NCBI RefSeq assembly: GCF_964199755.1
Contig: NC_133903.1
Coordinates: 56,302,739-56,366,738, forward strand
DNA: 64,000 nucleotides
Direction of reading: 5' to 3'
Origin: Larus michahellis
Taxonomy: Eukaryota; Chordata; Aves; Charadriiformes; Laridae
The stretch's first letter is position 1; the number at the start of each line of letters is the position of its first letter. Positions 1 to 12,580 of this stretch are shown here, piece after piece. The notes beneath the pieces are model-generated. The model had not been told where the DNA came from. It made no database searches and saw only the letters and a program-made list of their open reading frames with translations. Made by a program: the position numbers and the translations under genes.

Positions 1-1194
1 CTTCGGTTGTGGAATGGGAATCCTTCAAGTCTCAGCACCTTTTGGTGCCGACCTTTTGGTGTGATATTTAATATTCTCTGAAATCCGTTCTCAGCTGACA
101 TCCCTTTATTAGCTGATATTCCTCTGTACTCTCCATAGACGTGAGGTTCCCAAAGCACTTCAGTGGCTTAACCTCAGCCACTTCCCGGGAAATTTATGTG
201 TTTAAGGGCTCTGGAAAATGCCACTTACTGCCGAACTGGGACGTTCCCGTTCAGAGCTGCCCGTCCCTGGGTGCGGGTGACGGCGGGGCCGGCCGTGGGG
301 GGGCCATACGACACGCTGCTGAGGCAGGGCCCTGCAGCCAGTACAGCGGGTTATGGCTGATAAAAAATGACACCGTTAAACGAAGTGAGACTTTGATTTT
401 ATGGGGTATGAAATGCTACTTACATACTGCAGCCTTCAATGAGGGTGATCACTGAGCAGTTATTTGCACAAGCAGCTTGGGTGAAAGCTGGAGGTGTGGT
501 TATTTCCCCCAGTCAGGGGACACGCTGCCGGCAGGAGGCACCCGCTTGTCCCCCCCGGGGCACCCGGATGGCTCCCGCCTGCGGAGAAGGAACCGCTGAA
601 AAAGCAGTCGGAAGCGAAGACCTCCCGCTCCTCCGTGTCGGTGGAGAGGAAAAGCATCCTCGTGTCTACCCAGGCCCCTCCGGCAGGTTTGCACGGGCTT
701 TGGAGATGCTCTGTGAGCGTGTTCAGTACAGAATCGTACGGGCTGCGGTACTCTGCCCTTGCCTTCCTCTGCCATTGCAATCAAGCTCGCCTCTTGCTTG
801 TCATTTAACAGCCACTTACCGATTTCAACAGTTTTACTTGTTGAAAAGCAAAGAGAAGGAAAGGAGAAGCAAAGGCATCGCTTCCGCGTGCTGCCACCGC
901 GGCTGCCTCTGCCCCCGGCCCCTGCACCGGCCGCCCGGCGCCTGGGCAAGCATCCCGCATCCCGCCCGCCGCAGCGCTCCTGGGCTCTGGGTGTTATCAC
1001 CCTATTAATTCGTATGGGGTAACCTGACAGTGCCATGATTCACAGAGCCAATAACAGTTTTTGATAACAATAATGCAATTGCTAAGCCGGAGCCCTCAAC
1101 CGGTACAGCTCAGTGGGGAAACATTGACTTCAGATATGCTGTGCTGCTTCAGCTCCTAATAGTCAAAATACTTAATATTGATTTCTTCTTCTTC

Positions 1195-1217
1195 TTTTTT
1201 TTTTTTTTTTTTTTTTT
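1195..1217. repeat. poly-T tract (T23)
   Basis: A run of 23 T follows a short TTC-rich stretch (about 1181-1194). It looks like a mononucleotide microsatellite. No retrocopy sequence is evident next to it. Confidence 0.85.
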
Positions 1218-2377
1218 CAAATGAATTAGTCATGGCGTACTGTTTCCTGGCAATTAATGTCTTTAATATATGAAAACACGGCATTGCATTGTGCAGGTTT
1301 GACACTTAACCAAAGTAATTAGTGTTTGCAGTAATGCTTCTTAGAGTTTCTCCCCACTGTAAGAAATAAAATAACTGTGAATAATTTGTTAAAACCTGGA
1401 CATCTCACCAAGCTTTTAAGGCTTCGTTCAGCACGTGGGTGAATCACGTTCTGCCCCCTCCTGCTGCCCATCCCCAGGGCCCCCAGCCCTGCCGTCCCCG
1501 CTGTGCCCAGCACACGGTTGGCTCTGCCCGTGCCACCGGACGGTCTGAAACCATTGATTTTTCCAGTCCCTGGGAACAGGGAAGACGTTATTTCTTTGCA
1601 ACAGCCTCCAAGGTGAGGGCTGATACCAGCCACAGGCACTGCCGAATGTCGCGCCGTGTCCTGGAGGCGGGCACGGCCGGCGCGTGGGGCACGTCCCCAG
1701 CGGTGAGCGGTGGTGGCCGTGGGACCAGGGACACACCAAGCACCCGGCGTCTGGTGCCCACCCAGCCCGTCCCAGCCCCACGGCACAGACGTCCCCATGC
1801 TCACGGTCCTCCCTCTCCCAGGGCAGGTACCGTCTGGGGTTCTGTGCCATGAAGGTGTTCTTTAAATGGGATGAAAGCCCTTGGAGGGGTCTTTAGTGTG
1901 TTTAATCTGCCGTTCTCCTTTTCAGAAAATCGGGGGGGGGGTTTCATCCAATCTGGGTGCAGGTATCGATGAATTCCCATCAAAGAGCCCCTAACAGAAG
2001 AGCTGCAAAAGCTGGATGAAATTGCTCGCCACCTTCGAATGCCTGTACAAGCACAAAGGCAATTCCAGCCCGGGTGATGCTGCCATTAGGAATTGCAGCT
2101 CCCGGCGGTGGTGCGGCGCTGGGGAGCTCTCGAAGCATCCGTCTGCGGGCAACGGCTTTACTGTCCCCATGCAGGACAGATGCTCTGCTCACGGTTCATC
2201 CTTCATGCCCGAGTTCACGCGACTTCACTTTGAAGTGGTTTTTACAGCAGTTCGTGCGGCATTGAAATAGTATTTGTAACAGGCAGAAAGTTTTAGTGTC
2301 AGGAGAAATCCTGGTATAACTGTATTTGAGAAGAGTGTTACAATCGCATTGAACTTCTACATGTGGGTTGGGTTTAG

Positions 2378-2795
2378 GGGACTGGAACACCTCTCTGATG
2401 AAGAAAGGCTGAGGGATTTGGGTCTCTTCAGTCTGGAAAAAAGACGGCTGAGGGGGGACCTTATCAACACTTATAAATACTTAAAGGGTGGGGGTCAGGA
2501 GGATGGGGCCAGGCTCTTTTCAGTGGTGCCCGGGGACAGGACAAGGGGTAACGGGCACAAACTTGAGCATAGGAAGTTCCACCTAAACATGAGGAGGAAC
2601 TTCTTTGCTGTGAGGGTGGCAGAGCCCTGGCACAGGCTGCCCAGAGAGGTGGGGGAGTCTCCGTCTCTGGAGACATCCCAAACCCGCCTGGACACGTTCC
2701 TGTGCCACCTGCTCTGGGTGACCCTGCTCTGGCAGGGGGTTGGACCAGATGATCTCCAGAGGTCCCTTCCAACCCTATGATTCTATGGTTCTGTG
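2378..2795 (+). mobile_element. CR1 LINE 3' fragment
   Basis: This is a 5'-truncated CR1 in plus orientation. The plus-strand frame from about 2349 to 2780 still reads as the ORF2 C-terminal region, with the familiar stretches [44 protein letters not shown] and [10 protein letters not shown]. It is followed by the CR1 3' tail, an ATTCTATG-like octamer and then GTTCTGTG. The frame is open through this remnant, but the reverse transcriptase core and 5' end are missing, so the element is dead. It closely resembles the copy at 40010-40560, which suggests the same subfamily. Confidence 0.96.
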
Positions 2796-3225
2796 AAGAG
2801 CTGGTGGCAGCGTGGGCAGGATGGCGGGGAGCCCACCGGGGGAAGCTGTGCGATGCCGGGACACTCGTAACTCCTGCTGGTGAGGAGATCCCCGTCCAGG
2901 GGCCCTGGTCCCAAGCTCTTATGGAGTTCCCTACCGCTCACAGCAAGATTTTCTTTACTGGCCACAGTAATTATAAACATTTTGTTTAAAGTTTCACTTT
3001 CAGTATGTTGGGTTGGGCTTTTTCTATTCACATACCGCCTGAATGCTTCTGCTTTATCGAGCCACAACTGTTGGCCATCAAAGACACTTGACTGCGATGT
3101 TACATGGGAAGAGGAAGGTCACCGAGGTGCCAGCACCCGACCAGAGCTGTGGTGACACTGGGGCTCGTGTCCCATTTCTCCTCCCCGTCCCCACTGCGGC
3201 CGGGGACTCTGGATCAGGGAGGGGA

Positions 3226-3318
3226 GCCATGGGACGAGGGGGAACAGGTTTAAGCTGGAAGAGGGGAGATTGAGGTGAGATATCAGGAAGAAATCTGATA
3301 CGGGGTGGTGAGGCCCCG
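3226..3318 (+). mobile_element. short CR1 internal fragment
   Basis: A stretch of about 93 bases matches the CR1 segment that reads ACGAGGGGGAACAGGTTTAA, then a purine-rich block, GATATCAGGAAGAAAT and GGTGGTGAGGC. It lacks both the ORF2 region upstream and the 3' tail, so both ends are broken. The orientation follows from comparison with remembered CR1 consensus. Short and diverged, but the motif order is characteristic. Confidence 0.75.
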
Positions 3319-6300
3319 GCTCCTCGGCCGATGCTCATCCCTGGGTGCCTGAGCCAAAGAGCGTCGTGGTGCACTTTGTTGCTCAAGTACGCGCACGGGA
3401 TTTGACCAGGTTTCCGATGACAAATGACCGTCTCTCATTTTTAAGGTCCCGCCAGCGGAGCTGCCGCTGGCAGGAGGCGTCCGAGCGAACACCCCGTTGG
3501 GGCTGGGCGGAGGGTGGGTGCCGGTGCCAGCGCCGCGCCGGGGACCCCTCGGGGAGAGGTGGGTGGGAGGGTGTGTGGGCGCAGCGGTGCCCCCGGCCAC
3601 CGGCACGTCAGGCTTCCCTCCGTCTGAGCCCAACACAAACGTCTGCCAACGGCGAGTAATCTCCAGCATGGTGGGAAAGTCAAGCCCATAAGCACGGCCC
3701 TGAATTGGAGCTTACAACTGAAGCAGCCCTGCTGGGATCAGGAAAGATAATTTTGGTCTCCGCGATTAAAGCTGAGAGCAGAATCTATCCCCGGGAAACA
3801 CATCTCCAGCCACGTCCCATCACTGCGATCGCTTGGGGACGCGGCACGCTGCTTATGGGGGGTGGGAGCTGCCCGCAGCCACCCTGCCACCACGAAAGGT
3901 GGACCCAGGCTGGCTGAACTTCTCGTAGAGACAGTTCTGAAACAAATACGGTCCCGTGAGCAAATAACCACAAGGCAACGAGGTAAGTGATGTTAAGGAG
4001 AAAAAAAAAAAAAAATCAGTTTTCATCCTGAAGCTAGTTTGGGGTCTAGGTGGGACAGTAAGTGCTGCAAAGGTGGAGGCTGAGCGCTGGTCACCTCCCG
4101 GTGCATCCTCTGGCTGGGTATCCCCACCCGGCTCGTCTTCTTGAAGGGGGAATAGAAAGCAGCGTAAAAAAAGAGCTCAAATAGCAACGAAAAACACTCA
4201 TCTGAGCCCATGAAAGTCCTGGCAGTAATGGGCTTCTCTTCTGCGTCTCATGACGTGGTTCCTCTCCCTGCCCTACTGCTGGTCGCTGGGGTTAACATCA
4301 GCCTATGTCCTCCTGCCCCTGCACGCTCAGCCTGCATCCTGGCGAGCTCCTCCTGGGAAAATGGGCTTCCCGCTCTTCTCCTCACCCCACAGCTTTGATG
4401 CAGACTGTACAATCTCCGAAACGCTCACACCGAGCTGGAATCACCTCCCTGCCCCTGCCTGCCATCATCTAAGAGGGTTCCCATCCCTGATGATGAGGTG
4501 GGGGTGCTAGGATGCATGGACCTACTTGGGTCAACACAGAGGTGGCTGCTCAGGTCCAAACCTGAGCTCCATGGATGTTTCTCCAGCTCTTGCCCGCCAC
4601 GGTTACACCACTACATGGTAATATCATCCCACTTTTTTTTTCTTTTTTTCTTTTTTTTTTTTCCAAGATGTTAAAATGTGCGGAAAGGCTTGAAAATCTG
4701 ACCTGCAAATGAAGATGTTCAAAGCCAGAGTGAAAATAAACGGCTCCTGACGGTTGCTGCTATTGTTCTCGGGGATAATGGGAGAGGCAGCGCGGGCTGG
4801 GGAGGGAAGGCTCTGATTCATAATTTGTCAACCCACAATGTTTACAGTGCTTAGGCTGGGAAAAATACCTGTTCACAGAAACGATCCTCAATAGGCTTTG
4901 CTTTCTACTTACCGCCATTGCTTAGTAACAGCTCTATTTTTAAATGCTAAGAGGGTACTAGACCAAAAAAAATGAAAGTTTACTCGATCTCTGATCTAAC
5001 GGGCGTTAAACCCATCGGGGACGTGGCCATTGGCCTGGGGGGTGCCGGCCCGAGCACGGGTGGGCTGCGGACACGGTGAGCCCCATGCTGGTGGGCCAGG
5101 GGCTGTCGGCGCCAAGAGCTGCCCCCACCAACCCCCAACTCTTCCAGTAGAGTTTAAAAAATACATCAATGGAATCTGTGCACTCCTCAGTGTCGTTAGC
5201 TCATGGTGACCTCCCGCAGCAGGCAGGTAAAACCTGTCGAAAGGAGTGCTGGGGCTGCCCTGGTGCGGGTGAAGGTGGGAGGATGAGGAAGGCGAGCGTG
5301 GACATGGAGCTGGGCTTGGGAAGCAGGAGTCAGGGCTCTTCGGCTGCCCTCCTTCCCCGGGAGATCTGCTCCACCCTGTGTCCCTTGGGAAAGAAACCTC
5401 TTACAGCTTCTGCTAAAATATATTTCCGGGAGCATCCAAATCTTCTGAAATACCATCCTGAGCATCTGATTTGGGAAAACACCTTTGGAAGTCCCGTGGA
5501 GTCAGGAGCGCAGCCCGTCCGTTCCGCTGCCCCGCAGCTGGACCGGGATGGTCCCAGCCACGTCCTGCCCCGTGGTCTTCCCTCGCTAGAAATACCGAGA
5601 CAAACGGGATGAGTTGTTTCGGACTAAGCCCTGCGCCCGACCCACTGAAGCTCATGGAGAGTTAATTCACTTCACTGGGACTTTCGGCAGACAGCATGTT
5701 CCCCTCCATCCAGGTGTATTGACCAGTGCTTATTAGTTCTTTGCCTTTCTCGAGGATACAGCGGATAAGCTCACTGAAATCCCTGGGGGACACAAATGTG
5801 CTTGGCCAAGGGAGAGCCCAGCGCCAGGGAAGAGCTGGTATTTCTACTCAAAGGTTGTCCCTCAAGACTCGTGCCACCATCACCCATTGTTGTGTTTTTA
5901 ATATATTTATATGAGGGATATGGTATTAAATATGTACAAAAATCAATTGCTTTGTGGTTGATTGAAAGTATAAAACAAGGCTCAAGGTTTTGTTAACTGC
6001 AGAGCCATTTACTGCGTCTACCTTTGATTGCCGCGAATATCATTCCTGCTGCAAAATGATCATAATAAGAAAGTAATAAACCAGAACAAAAGTGGCTGCT
6101 TTATTTTTTTTTTGCGATATCCCAGTGACGCTGTTTTGGGAGCCCTGCCAGGCTGCAGCTGCCTTCTGCTGCCGGCTCCTCTCCTGCCGGCCCGCCGAGG
6201 GCCCCGGGAGCCCCGCTGGGAAGGGCAACCTGTGCACAGACACTGCCCAAAAACCATCCGCAGAGAGAAAAGTAGAGTGAGTTACCAAATACCCACAGTC

Positions 6301-6418
6301 CCGGAAAAGATTTAGAGCATTTTTGATAGCTGTGAATAATAAGAGGATGTCAGGAAAATACATTTTTTTTTAAATAATGATGAAAGGTCTGTTATGAACA
6401 GAGTCCTGAGTGTGAAAA

Positions 6419-6735
6419 TCGTAGAATCACAGAATGGTTTGGGTGGGAAGGGACCTTAAAGGCCACCCAGTGGCACCCCCTGCCCTGGGCAGGGACACCT
6501 CCCACCAGCCCAGGTTGCTCCAAGCCCCGGCCAACCTGGCCTTGAACCCCTCCAGGGATGGGGCAGCCACAGCTTCTCTGGGCAACCTGGGCCAGGGGCT
6601 CACCACCCTCACAGCCAACAATTTCTGCCTCACATCTCATCTCAGTCTCCCCTCGTCCAGTTTGAAGCCATTCCCCCTCATCCTATCACTACATGCCCTT
6701 GTAAAAAGTCCCTTGCCAAATTTCTTATAGTTTCC
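6419..6735 (-). mobile_element. CR1 LINE 3' fragment
   Basis: The plus strand begins with GTAGAATCACAGAATGG, the reverse complement of a CR1 3' tail. It continues with GGGACCTTAAAGGCCACCCA and the CCTCCAGGGATGGGGCAGCC block, so the element lies on the minus strand. It fades out near TTTCTTATAGTTTCC. The minus-strand frame carries broken ORF2 C-terminal sequence. This belongs to a different CR1 subfamily from the copies at 2378 and 40010, judging by the tail sequence. Confidence 0.95.
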
Positions 6736-8397
6736 TGAGACATTTAAAGACAGAGTGATCACAACAGTGAGCCTTTATGGAGGAGTAACGCTGGATCACC
6801 TGGTGGACGGCTTACATGGCTCATGTTGGTGAAGAAATAATTGCTCTTGGATGTATTCTGCAACTCGTGGTGGCCTTACCACCAAGCCCTCCTTTGCGGC
6901 ATTTCTTTCAGTGCGGCTTTTATGGCTCCTCCTCACACACACGTGCACACGTGGATTTTGCACACCAGCATGTGGCCGAGCATCGCCAGGTACCCGCTGG
7001 TACCCCGAGGCAGAGCGCGCCGCCGGCTCCCTCCGGATGGCTGGCACCCTCTCCCCTCCCATTGCCACGCCAGCCCGTATCCGGATTACCATTTACCACT
7101 AATTTCGCCTTGCCCGTTGGGATCCGCAGCATTTCAGGGCTGGAAGCCCGTCCGTGGTGGAGGTCCGGCGCGGGCACTGGCTGGCAGCTCTCCCTCCCGA
7201 GCACTTCGCCTACACGGCGTATATTTTAATTTTAGAGGTAGAAAGAATTCAAGTATCTTAAAGGTCAGAAGGATGTGAAGCGGGGAATAAACACAGACTG
7301 TTTCTGTGAAAATATAATGGAGCACATGGCGAGTATTTGTTACTGCTGCAGTATCTGCAATGTATTTTTGACACAGGCTTGCTGCAGAGTGCAGCCCACT
7401 GCAGCAAAGGAGGCAAGTCGGATTCGCTTCCTTCTGCGCTCGGCGGAAAGCGCCGGGTGTGAGCTTTGATGAGAGGTACAGCAAAAATGTAATAGCCAAC
7501 AACTTTGCCAGCACTGACAGAAAACACGGGTGGGAAGCCCCTGCATCAAAGCAATTCTAATTTCCCCGTGTTAGCAGCCGAGTTAGGAATGACCTTCATC
7601 TGCTCTTCATACAGGCGGCTCCGACAGGGAGAGTCTTGCATGAATTGTGGCAAATTTAGATGAAATTATGGATTTGAGAGACGGCTGTAATTAGGTTTGA
7701 AGCAGACGTTTAAATACTTTTTGCTGGATCGACCTGGAGAGCTCAGCCTTCTCCAGGGCGGGATTTAAACAGCAGCGAAGGCTTTTGTGCACCATCTGAA
7801 TGTCAGACCTTGGGACACGGGTACATGCCTCGGAGGAAAACAAAATGGAAGCGAGAGGATTCGCGGTTCTTCTGACCACAGCCCCGACCCCCGTGGCCAG
7901 CACTGAGTGTCCGGCGGCTCCCACGTGTTGCCTGCAATATATTAGCATTCAAAAGTGTATAATCTGAAGGCAAATTGCAAGATGATGAGTGAGTCTGGGC
8001 TCACGTCGGCACTGCGCTGGCCTGACCTGCTCCAGGGTGGCAGGAGCGGGATGGGACTCTCCTAGAGAATATCAAGTTGGATGGAGGTTCAGGGTGGAAA
8101 TCGCCTGGGAAGTGATGCTGGGTGTGGGGAGGCTGTGAATTCCCACCGGGAGCGGCCGCTGGCTGCACCGGCCGGGTGTTCCTATGGCACCTGGGCTGCA
8201 AACACCAGGAGCACGATCCTCCAGCGCCCGCGGAGCCGTTCGGACCCTCCCAGTAGGGAAGAGTGAGGAGTTTACCGTGCCTGGTCGTCATGTTTTATAA
8301 CAGGTTTCTAAAGTGCTTCCAGATAATATAGATTAAATAATTTCACTGTTGAGGAGAAAAGATGAGTTGTTCCATTTTGAAAAAGGGTTCTAACTTC

Positions 8398-8421
8398 TGA
8401 CATCAGAGCCCGCTGATGTCA
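8398..8421. repeat. perfect inverted repeat with CRE-like arms
   Basis: TGACATCAG and CTGATGTCA are perfect 9-base reverse complements separated by six bases. Each arm contains TGACATCA, close to the cAMP-response / AP-1 family site TGACGTCA. It sits in an AT-rich islet of otherwise GC-rich flank. The palindrome is seen directly; binding is inference. Confidence 0.6.
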
Positions 8422-9136
8422 TACACTTAAGAAAAGTTAACGTTTTCCCTTACCTGATCCAACATAATTTCCATTTTTTGACCTACTACAGGCCGCAGGG
8501 ATGCAAATATCCCAAGCTATTCTAGTGAGTTCCTCACCGACAATCAACCCTCGCTCCTTCCCTCTGCTTGCAACCCATTTTTAACATCAAACCTTGCCAA
8601 AATCCCACGTAACTCAGGAGCTTCTCCAGCCCGCAGCCTGCCCTTAGAGCTCCCCGCAAGAGAGGGAAGCTCACAAAGCGCTGACGCAGTTCTTGGCGTC
8701 CTCCAGGTGCAAGAGCTTTTCCAATACCTCATTGATAACAGTAAAACCCAGCCAGATACTGGGAGATGAAGAGTGAGGGTGGTACCCGGGTGGGAACCTG
8801 CTCTTCAGCGCTGCACTGGGCAAGGCAAACTTGGGATGGAGTCTGGCAGGAGGCTGCTTTTTGGGTTTCCATTAAGATTTTTTCCACCTCTGCAGTCTCC
8901 TAAATTCTGTGACAATCAGGAGGGTGCAAAGGACAGTTCAGGTCATGTCTGTTCCCGTGACCTGCTCCTTCTCCTGACTGTCCCCCCGTCACAGCTGCGT
9001 CACTCTGCCCACCAGTTTTTTTCCCACGGACAGAGAGACCTCAGAGCCTTTTTCTCCAAAATGTCAGAAACCAGGCAAGCGCCCACTGCCTCCAGCCACA
9101 CACATCAGCCTTCCCTCTCACGGGAAGGGCAGGAGC

Positions 9137-9183
9137 GTGGTGGCAGTGGTGGGGGCAGCAATGGTGGTGGTGACAGTGGCAGT
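9137..9183. repeat. imperfect GGT/GTGGCA simple repeat
   Basis: The run consists of GTGGTGGCAGTGG-type units on the plus strand, with interruptions. A low-complexity, slippage-type sequence. It lies about 40 bases before the CCCAT repeat. Confidence 0.7.
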
Positions 9184-9225
9184 GCAGCGATGTGTTGATT
9201 CTTCACCCAGGCAGGGGTGCTCCCA

Positions 9226-9252
9226 CCCATCCCATCCCATCCCATCCCATCC
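9226..9252. repeat. (CCCAT)n microsatellite
   Basis: About five tandem CCCAT pentamers in a row. A pentanucleotide microsatellite, likely length-polymorphic. Confidence 0.9.
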
Positions 9253-10080
9253 GTCCAAATTTTGCTTTTTCCCCCAAGAAGAAGGTCCATTACTGATCAT
9301 TCATGTTGTTTCCAAAGCTGTCGACATTTTTTGCCAGACACTGCACTGACAGGGCCCTTAGACGCCCAACCTGGAACCACCGTCACCATCTCGCAGCACC
9401 CAGCTGGACTTTTAGTTACGACCCACCATGGCCTACTTTGAAGGCGACCTAAAAATCAGCATCCATCTCTACCACCACAGCCCATGACTCATCCGCTCTT
9501 CTCAATCTTAAAATTAAAGCCTCCAGAAATGGAGACTGTCATTGTCTGGGAATATATAAAGTAGCACTTGAGAGGCCTTAGTACAACCAGAAGGAAAAAC
9601 AATATATTGGGACTTCTACGGGGGAAATTTTCAAAGCTGCGTAGCACCACCATTTATTAAATATAAGGAACCATGTCCTTAATAACTGCTCTTTCTCTAT
9701 ATATTACAGACTTCTTAAAAATGGGAAGCCCTTTATTTCAGGGTTGTCAGTCTCAAGGATGTGCTGTGGTGTACCACGCCGCCTTCCCAGCCAGCGCGAC
9801 TCCAACAGACACTGGTGAGCCCAACCTGCAGAACCCCCTTAGGGAAGCCATCCAGATTTCCTATAAGATTTGCTGAAGGAATTTCAGGATTTTAAAACTT
9901 TCCTTAGCCAGGTCTGCAGATGAATAGAAATCAGTACGGAGGGAGGTTATTTATGGGTGCATATCAGTGGAAATGCATTTAAGTACAGATGGTGAAGACC
10001 AGGCCGTGGGCTTGTTCAACTAACCACCTTCAGTTTGGCATTAAGCAGAGTTTAGGGATATGCCCGGGATCCTCATTTTT

Positions 10081-10311
10081 TCAAAAGCGAGTATTTTGGC
10101 CTGCTTGGTTTTCACGTCTCCACTGAAGTGGAAGTGAAACCACTATGAAACTCGTATAAGATGAAGGGAATCGGGGGTTTAAGTTCAGCGATGATTCAGG
10201 ATTCCCAATGGTCTTTGTATGATACTCAACCGCTTCAATGTTATCCACAAAGAGGATCAATAACACGTACACCCCCATAACCGGCATCAGACTTCTCCCC
10301 ACCACCCCCAT
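10081..10311 (-). CDS. doubtful ORF with signal-peptide-like start
   Basis: I do not recognise this product. On the minus strand an ATG at 10311 (G at -3 and G at +4, a favourable context) opens 76 codons ending in TGA at 10081. The start reads MGVVGRSLMPVMGVYVLLILFVDN, i.e. a basic residue followed by a hydrophobic stretch of about 15 residues, like a signal peptide or a single membrane segment. The rest is not familiar. The same frame is open upstream to about 10467 through GC-rich sequence, and an overlapping minus frame begins MAAVAVVWYFVEALL, so stop-poor composition may explain all of it. A weak donor-like GTTGAGT lies in the middle. No promoter or polyadenylation signal supports a gene. 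Confidence 0.12.
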   Translation of the reverse strand: MGVVGRSLMPVMGVYVLLILFVDNIEAVEYHTKTIGNPESSLNLNPRFPSSYTSFIVVSLPLQWRRENQAGQNTRF

Positions 10312-11217
10312 ATCCCCCCGCCGAGGGACTCTGTGTCCCAGCCCGCCCAGGTGCTGCTTCACCAGCGGTGGCCGAGTCCTGCGGGGGTTTCGCTGCTCCC
10401 ACGGCCGCTTTGTCGACAGCAGCGGGCAGCGCGGCGGCTGCTGCTGCACGCAGCAGGGCTTCGACAAAATACCAGACTACAGCTACGGCCGCCATTCGGA
10501 AAGTGTCGCTCCCTGGAGGCTCCTGGGCCACCCCACTGTGGGGAGGGAAAAGCAGGTCCCACGCCGCAGCCCCCGGCCTCGGGAGCTGGCAGGGGTGGGC
10601 TGGGACCCGCTGCCACCGCATGCCCGCGGCCCCACGCTGGCTGCCACCTCTGCAGCATCTCCCCCCGGCGGGGCCACCTCTGCGTCGACAAAACCAAGCC
10701 GGTAGCCCGTTTCGATGATCAGTCACAGACAAGGTTGAAGCCAGAAGAAGAGAAAACCCTCCATGCTCCTAATTCCGCCGTTGCCAAGGCCACAGGCACA
10801 GGAAGATGTCCAACACGTGCTGCTAAAAAGACAGGAATTTAGGGAGGGTGTCCGAAAGGGGGGCAGGCTGGTGACACAGGTGGGAATCTCAGTAATGTTA
10901 AGCAAGAGCAAAAGCCCAGCCCAGATCTGACCATGACCATCTCCCTCCCACACCATACCCTGGCCATCACCTTCCCGGGCCCCGGCTCATGGGGTTTTGG
11001 CCCCCCAGAGAGGGTTCCCACCGACCCCTGTCCTTCTGCAGCTCCCCCATGGCACAGCCCTGCGTTTCTCCCACTCCACACTTGTCTTTACTGGGGAGAA
11101 AGGTCTGTCTGTATTTTGCAGGTAAGGACTGGACTCTTCCAAGGTTTTTCCTGTTACAAGTCTTTTTTGCCCTGCAAAATCTTGGAGATGTTTATCAGGA
11201 ACATACAGGAAGGGAGA

Positions 11218-11291
11218 ATCATAGAATCAATCATAGAATCTCCATGGTTGGAAATGACCTTTGAGATCATCGAGTCCAACCATAACTCCCC
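11218..11291 (-). mobile_element. CR1 3'-end stub
   Basis: ATCATAGAATCAATCATAG, then CCATGGTTGGAAATGACCT and GAGATCATCGAGTCCAACC form the reverse complement of a CR1 3' terminus. Only about 74 bases remain, typical of heavily 5'-truncated CR1 insertions. The tail octamer is duplicated imperfectly. Confidence 0.88.
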
Positions 11292-12497
11292 GTTATAACA
11301 AAAACCTCCATATCTCATGCTGCAGTGGATCTCCTGGGAGACAACTTTCCGCCACCTGCCTGGCAGAAGCCGTCCCCGCTGTCCCCATCGCTCCTCTGCA
11401 GGCTGCCGCTTGCCCTCCCCGGCGCGCACAGCACCCTACGCGCACCCGCAGGCGGCTGGCACCGGCTTCGTGTGCAACTGCCTGTAACAGCAAGAGCTTC
11501 TTCTCTTCTTTGAAGTGTTTCTACTGAAAGAATATTTTATTTCATGGTCATTCCTTGCTGGAGGCAGGTAACGCCAAGGGTGCCGCAGGCAGGACTCGGG
11601 CTGGTGCCGTGCCAGAAGCCGAGGAGGCTGTGGGTGCTCTCTGGCTTCTCTGGGGAGATGCTAACATTGAAGACCTCATGTCACTGCTGAAATCAAACTA
11701 GTGAATACCCAGCTCAAGTAGCACAAAGACACTGGTGGAGCAAAACTCTTCTGGGGTGAATTTCTGTTCCCATTCTGGATGTGGCAAGTGTGGGAGAGTC
11801 CTGGAGCGGCCCAGGCTGGCCCGTCCCCAGAGCCGGCACTCCTGCATGGGCGATGGGGAGACGTTATCTGCACCGAGGGATTAGCCACCTGCAGCAGGGA
11901 TGGAGAACTCACTGCTCCTATAAACCCTCCTGTGATCCTCTTCCAGCTCCCACTAAACGCTTTCCCTCTCTGATGCCGGGCAGATCCCGCGGTGTGGGAA
12001 GGAAAGGTGATGACCTTACACAGCACAGAGCGGGCAGGCTGTAAAGCCACCCTGTCACCCAGGAAATCAGGTGCCATCGTCAGGGCCTGCCCAGGAGCCG
12101 TGCTCGGCAGCAAGCGCAGCTCTGCACGGGGAATGGCAGAGGTGGCCAGCGAGCAGGGCACGCCGGGGGCCATGGCTGCTGCGGGGAGTTATGCTGCCTT
12201 TGGAAACAAAGAGGGAAACCAAAGCAGCAGAGCAGCACCTGCACCGACCGCTCTGCGGAAACCCAACCGCCGACAGGTCCTCAGCACCGCTCCCCGGCAG
12301 CGCACAAATACCAGGGCAGCTGAGGGAGTGGGGGTCTGTCACCCACACGCCTGCCCCTCTCCCTCCCATCGTGGCTGGATGTTCCCGGTGACGGTGACAG
12401 AGGCCAGCCTCCACCCACGGGGCAGGATGCTCCTGCCAGGTCTTCCCCGTCGCCCACGCTGGTGTAGCCTGTGGCCTGCGACATCTGTGGCAGGGAT

Positions 12498-12580
12498 GCT
12501 GAGCCATCTCCCAGGATCCGCTGGCCATCTCCCACCGCCCGCTGGCCATCTCCCCACGCCACTGAGCCTCTCCCCGCAGA
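12498..12580. repeat. 21-bp minisatellite, about 3.5 copies
   Basis: The unit GCTGGCCATCTCCCACCGCC recurs with small changes: a first copy near 12498 (GCTGAGCCATCTCCCAGG), near-identical copies at 12520 and 12541, and a partial copy after 12561. The period of 21 keeps any reading frame open, so it produces artefactual repeat peptides. It abuts the 5' edge of the CpG island. Confidence 0.8.
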
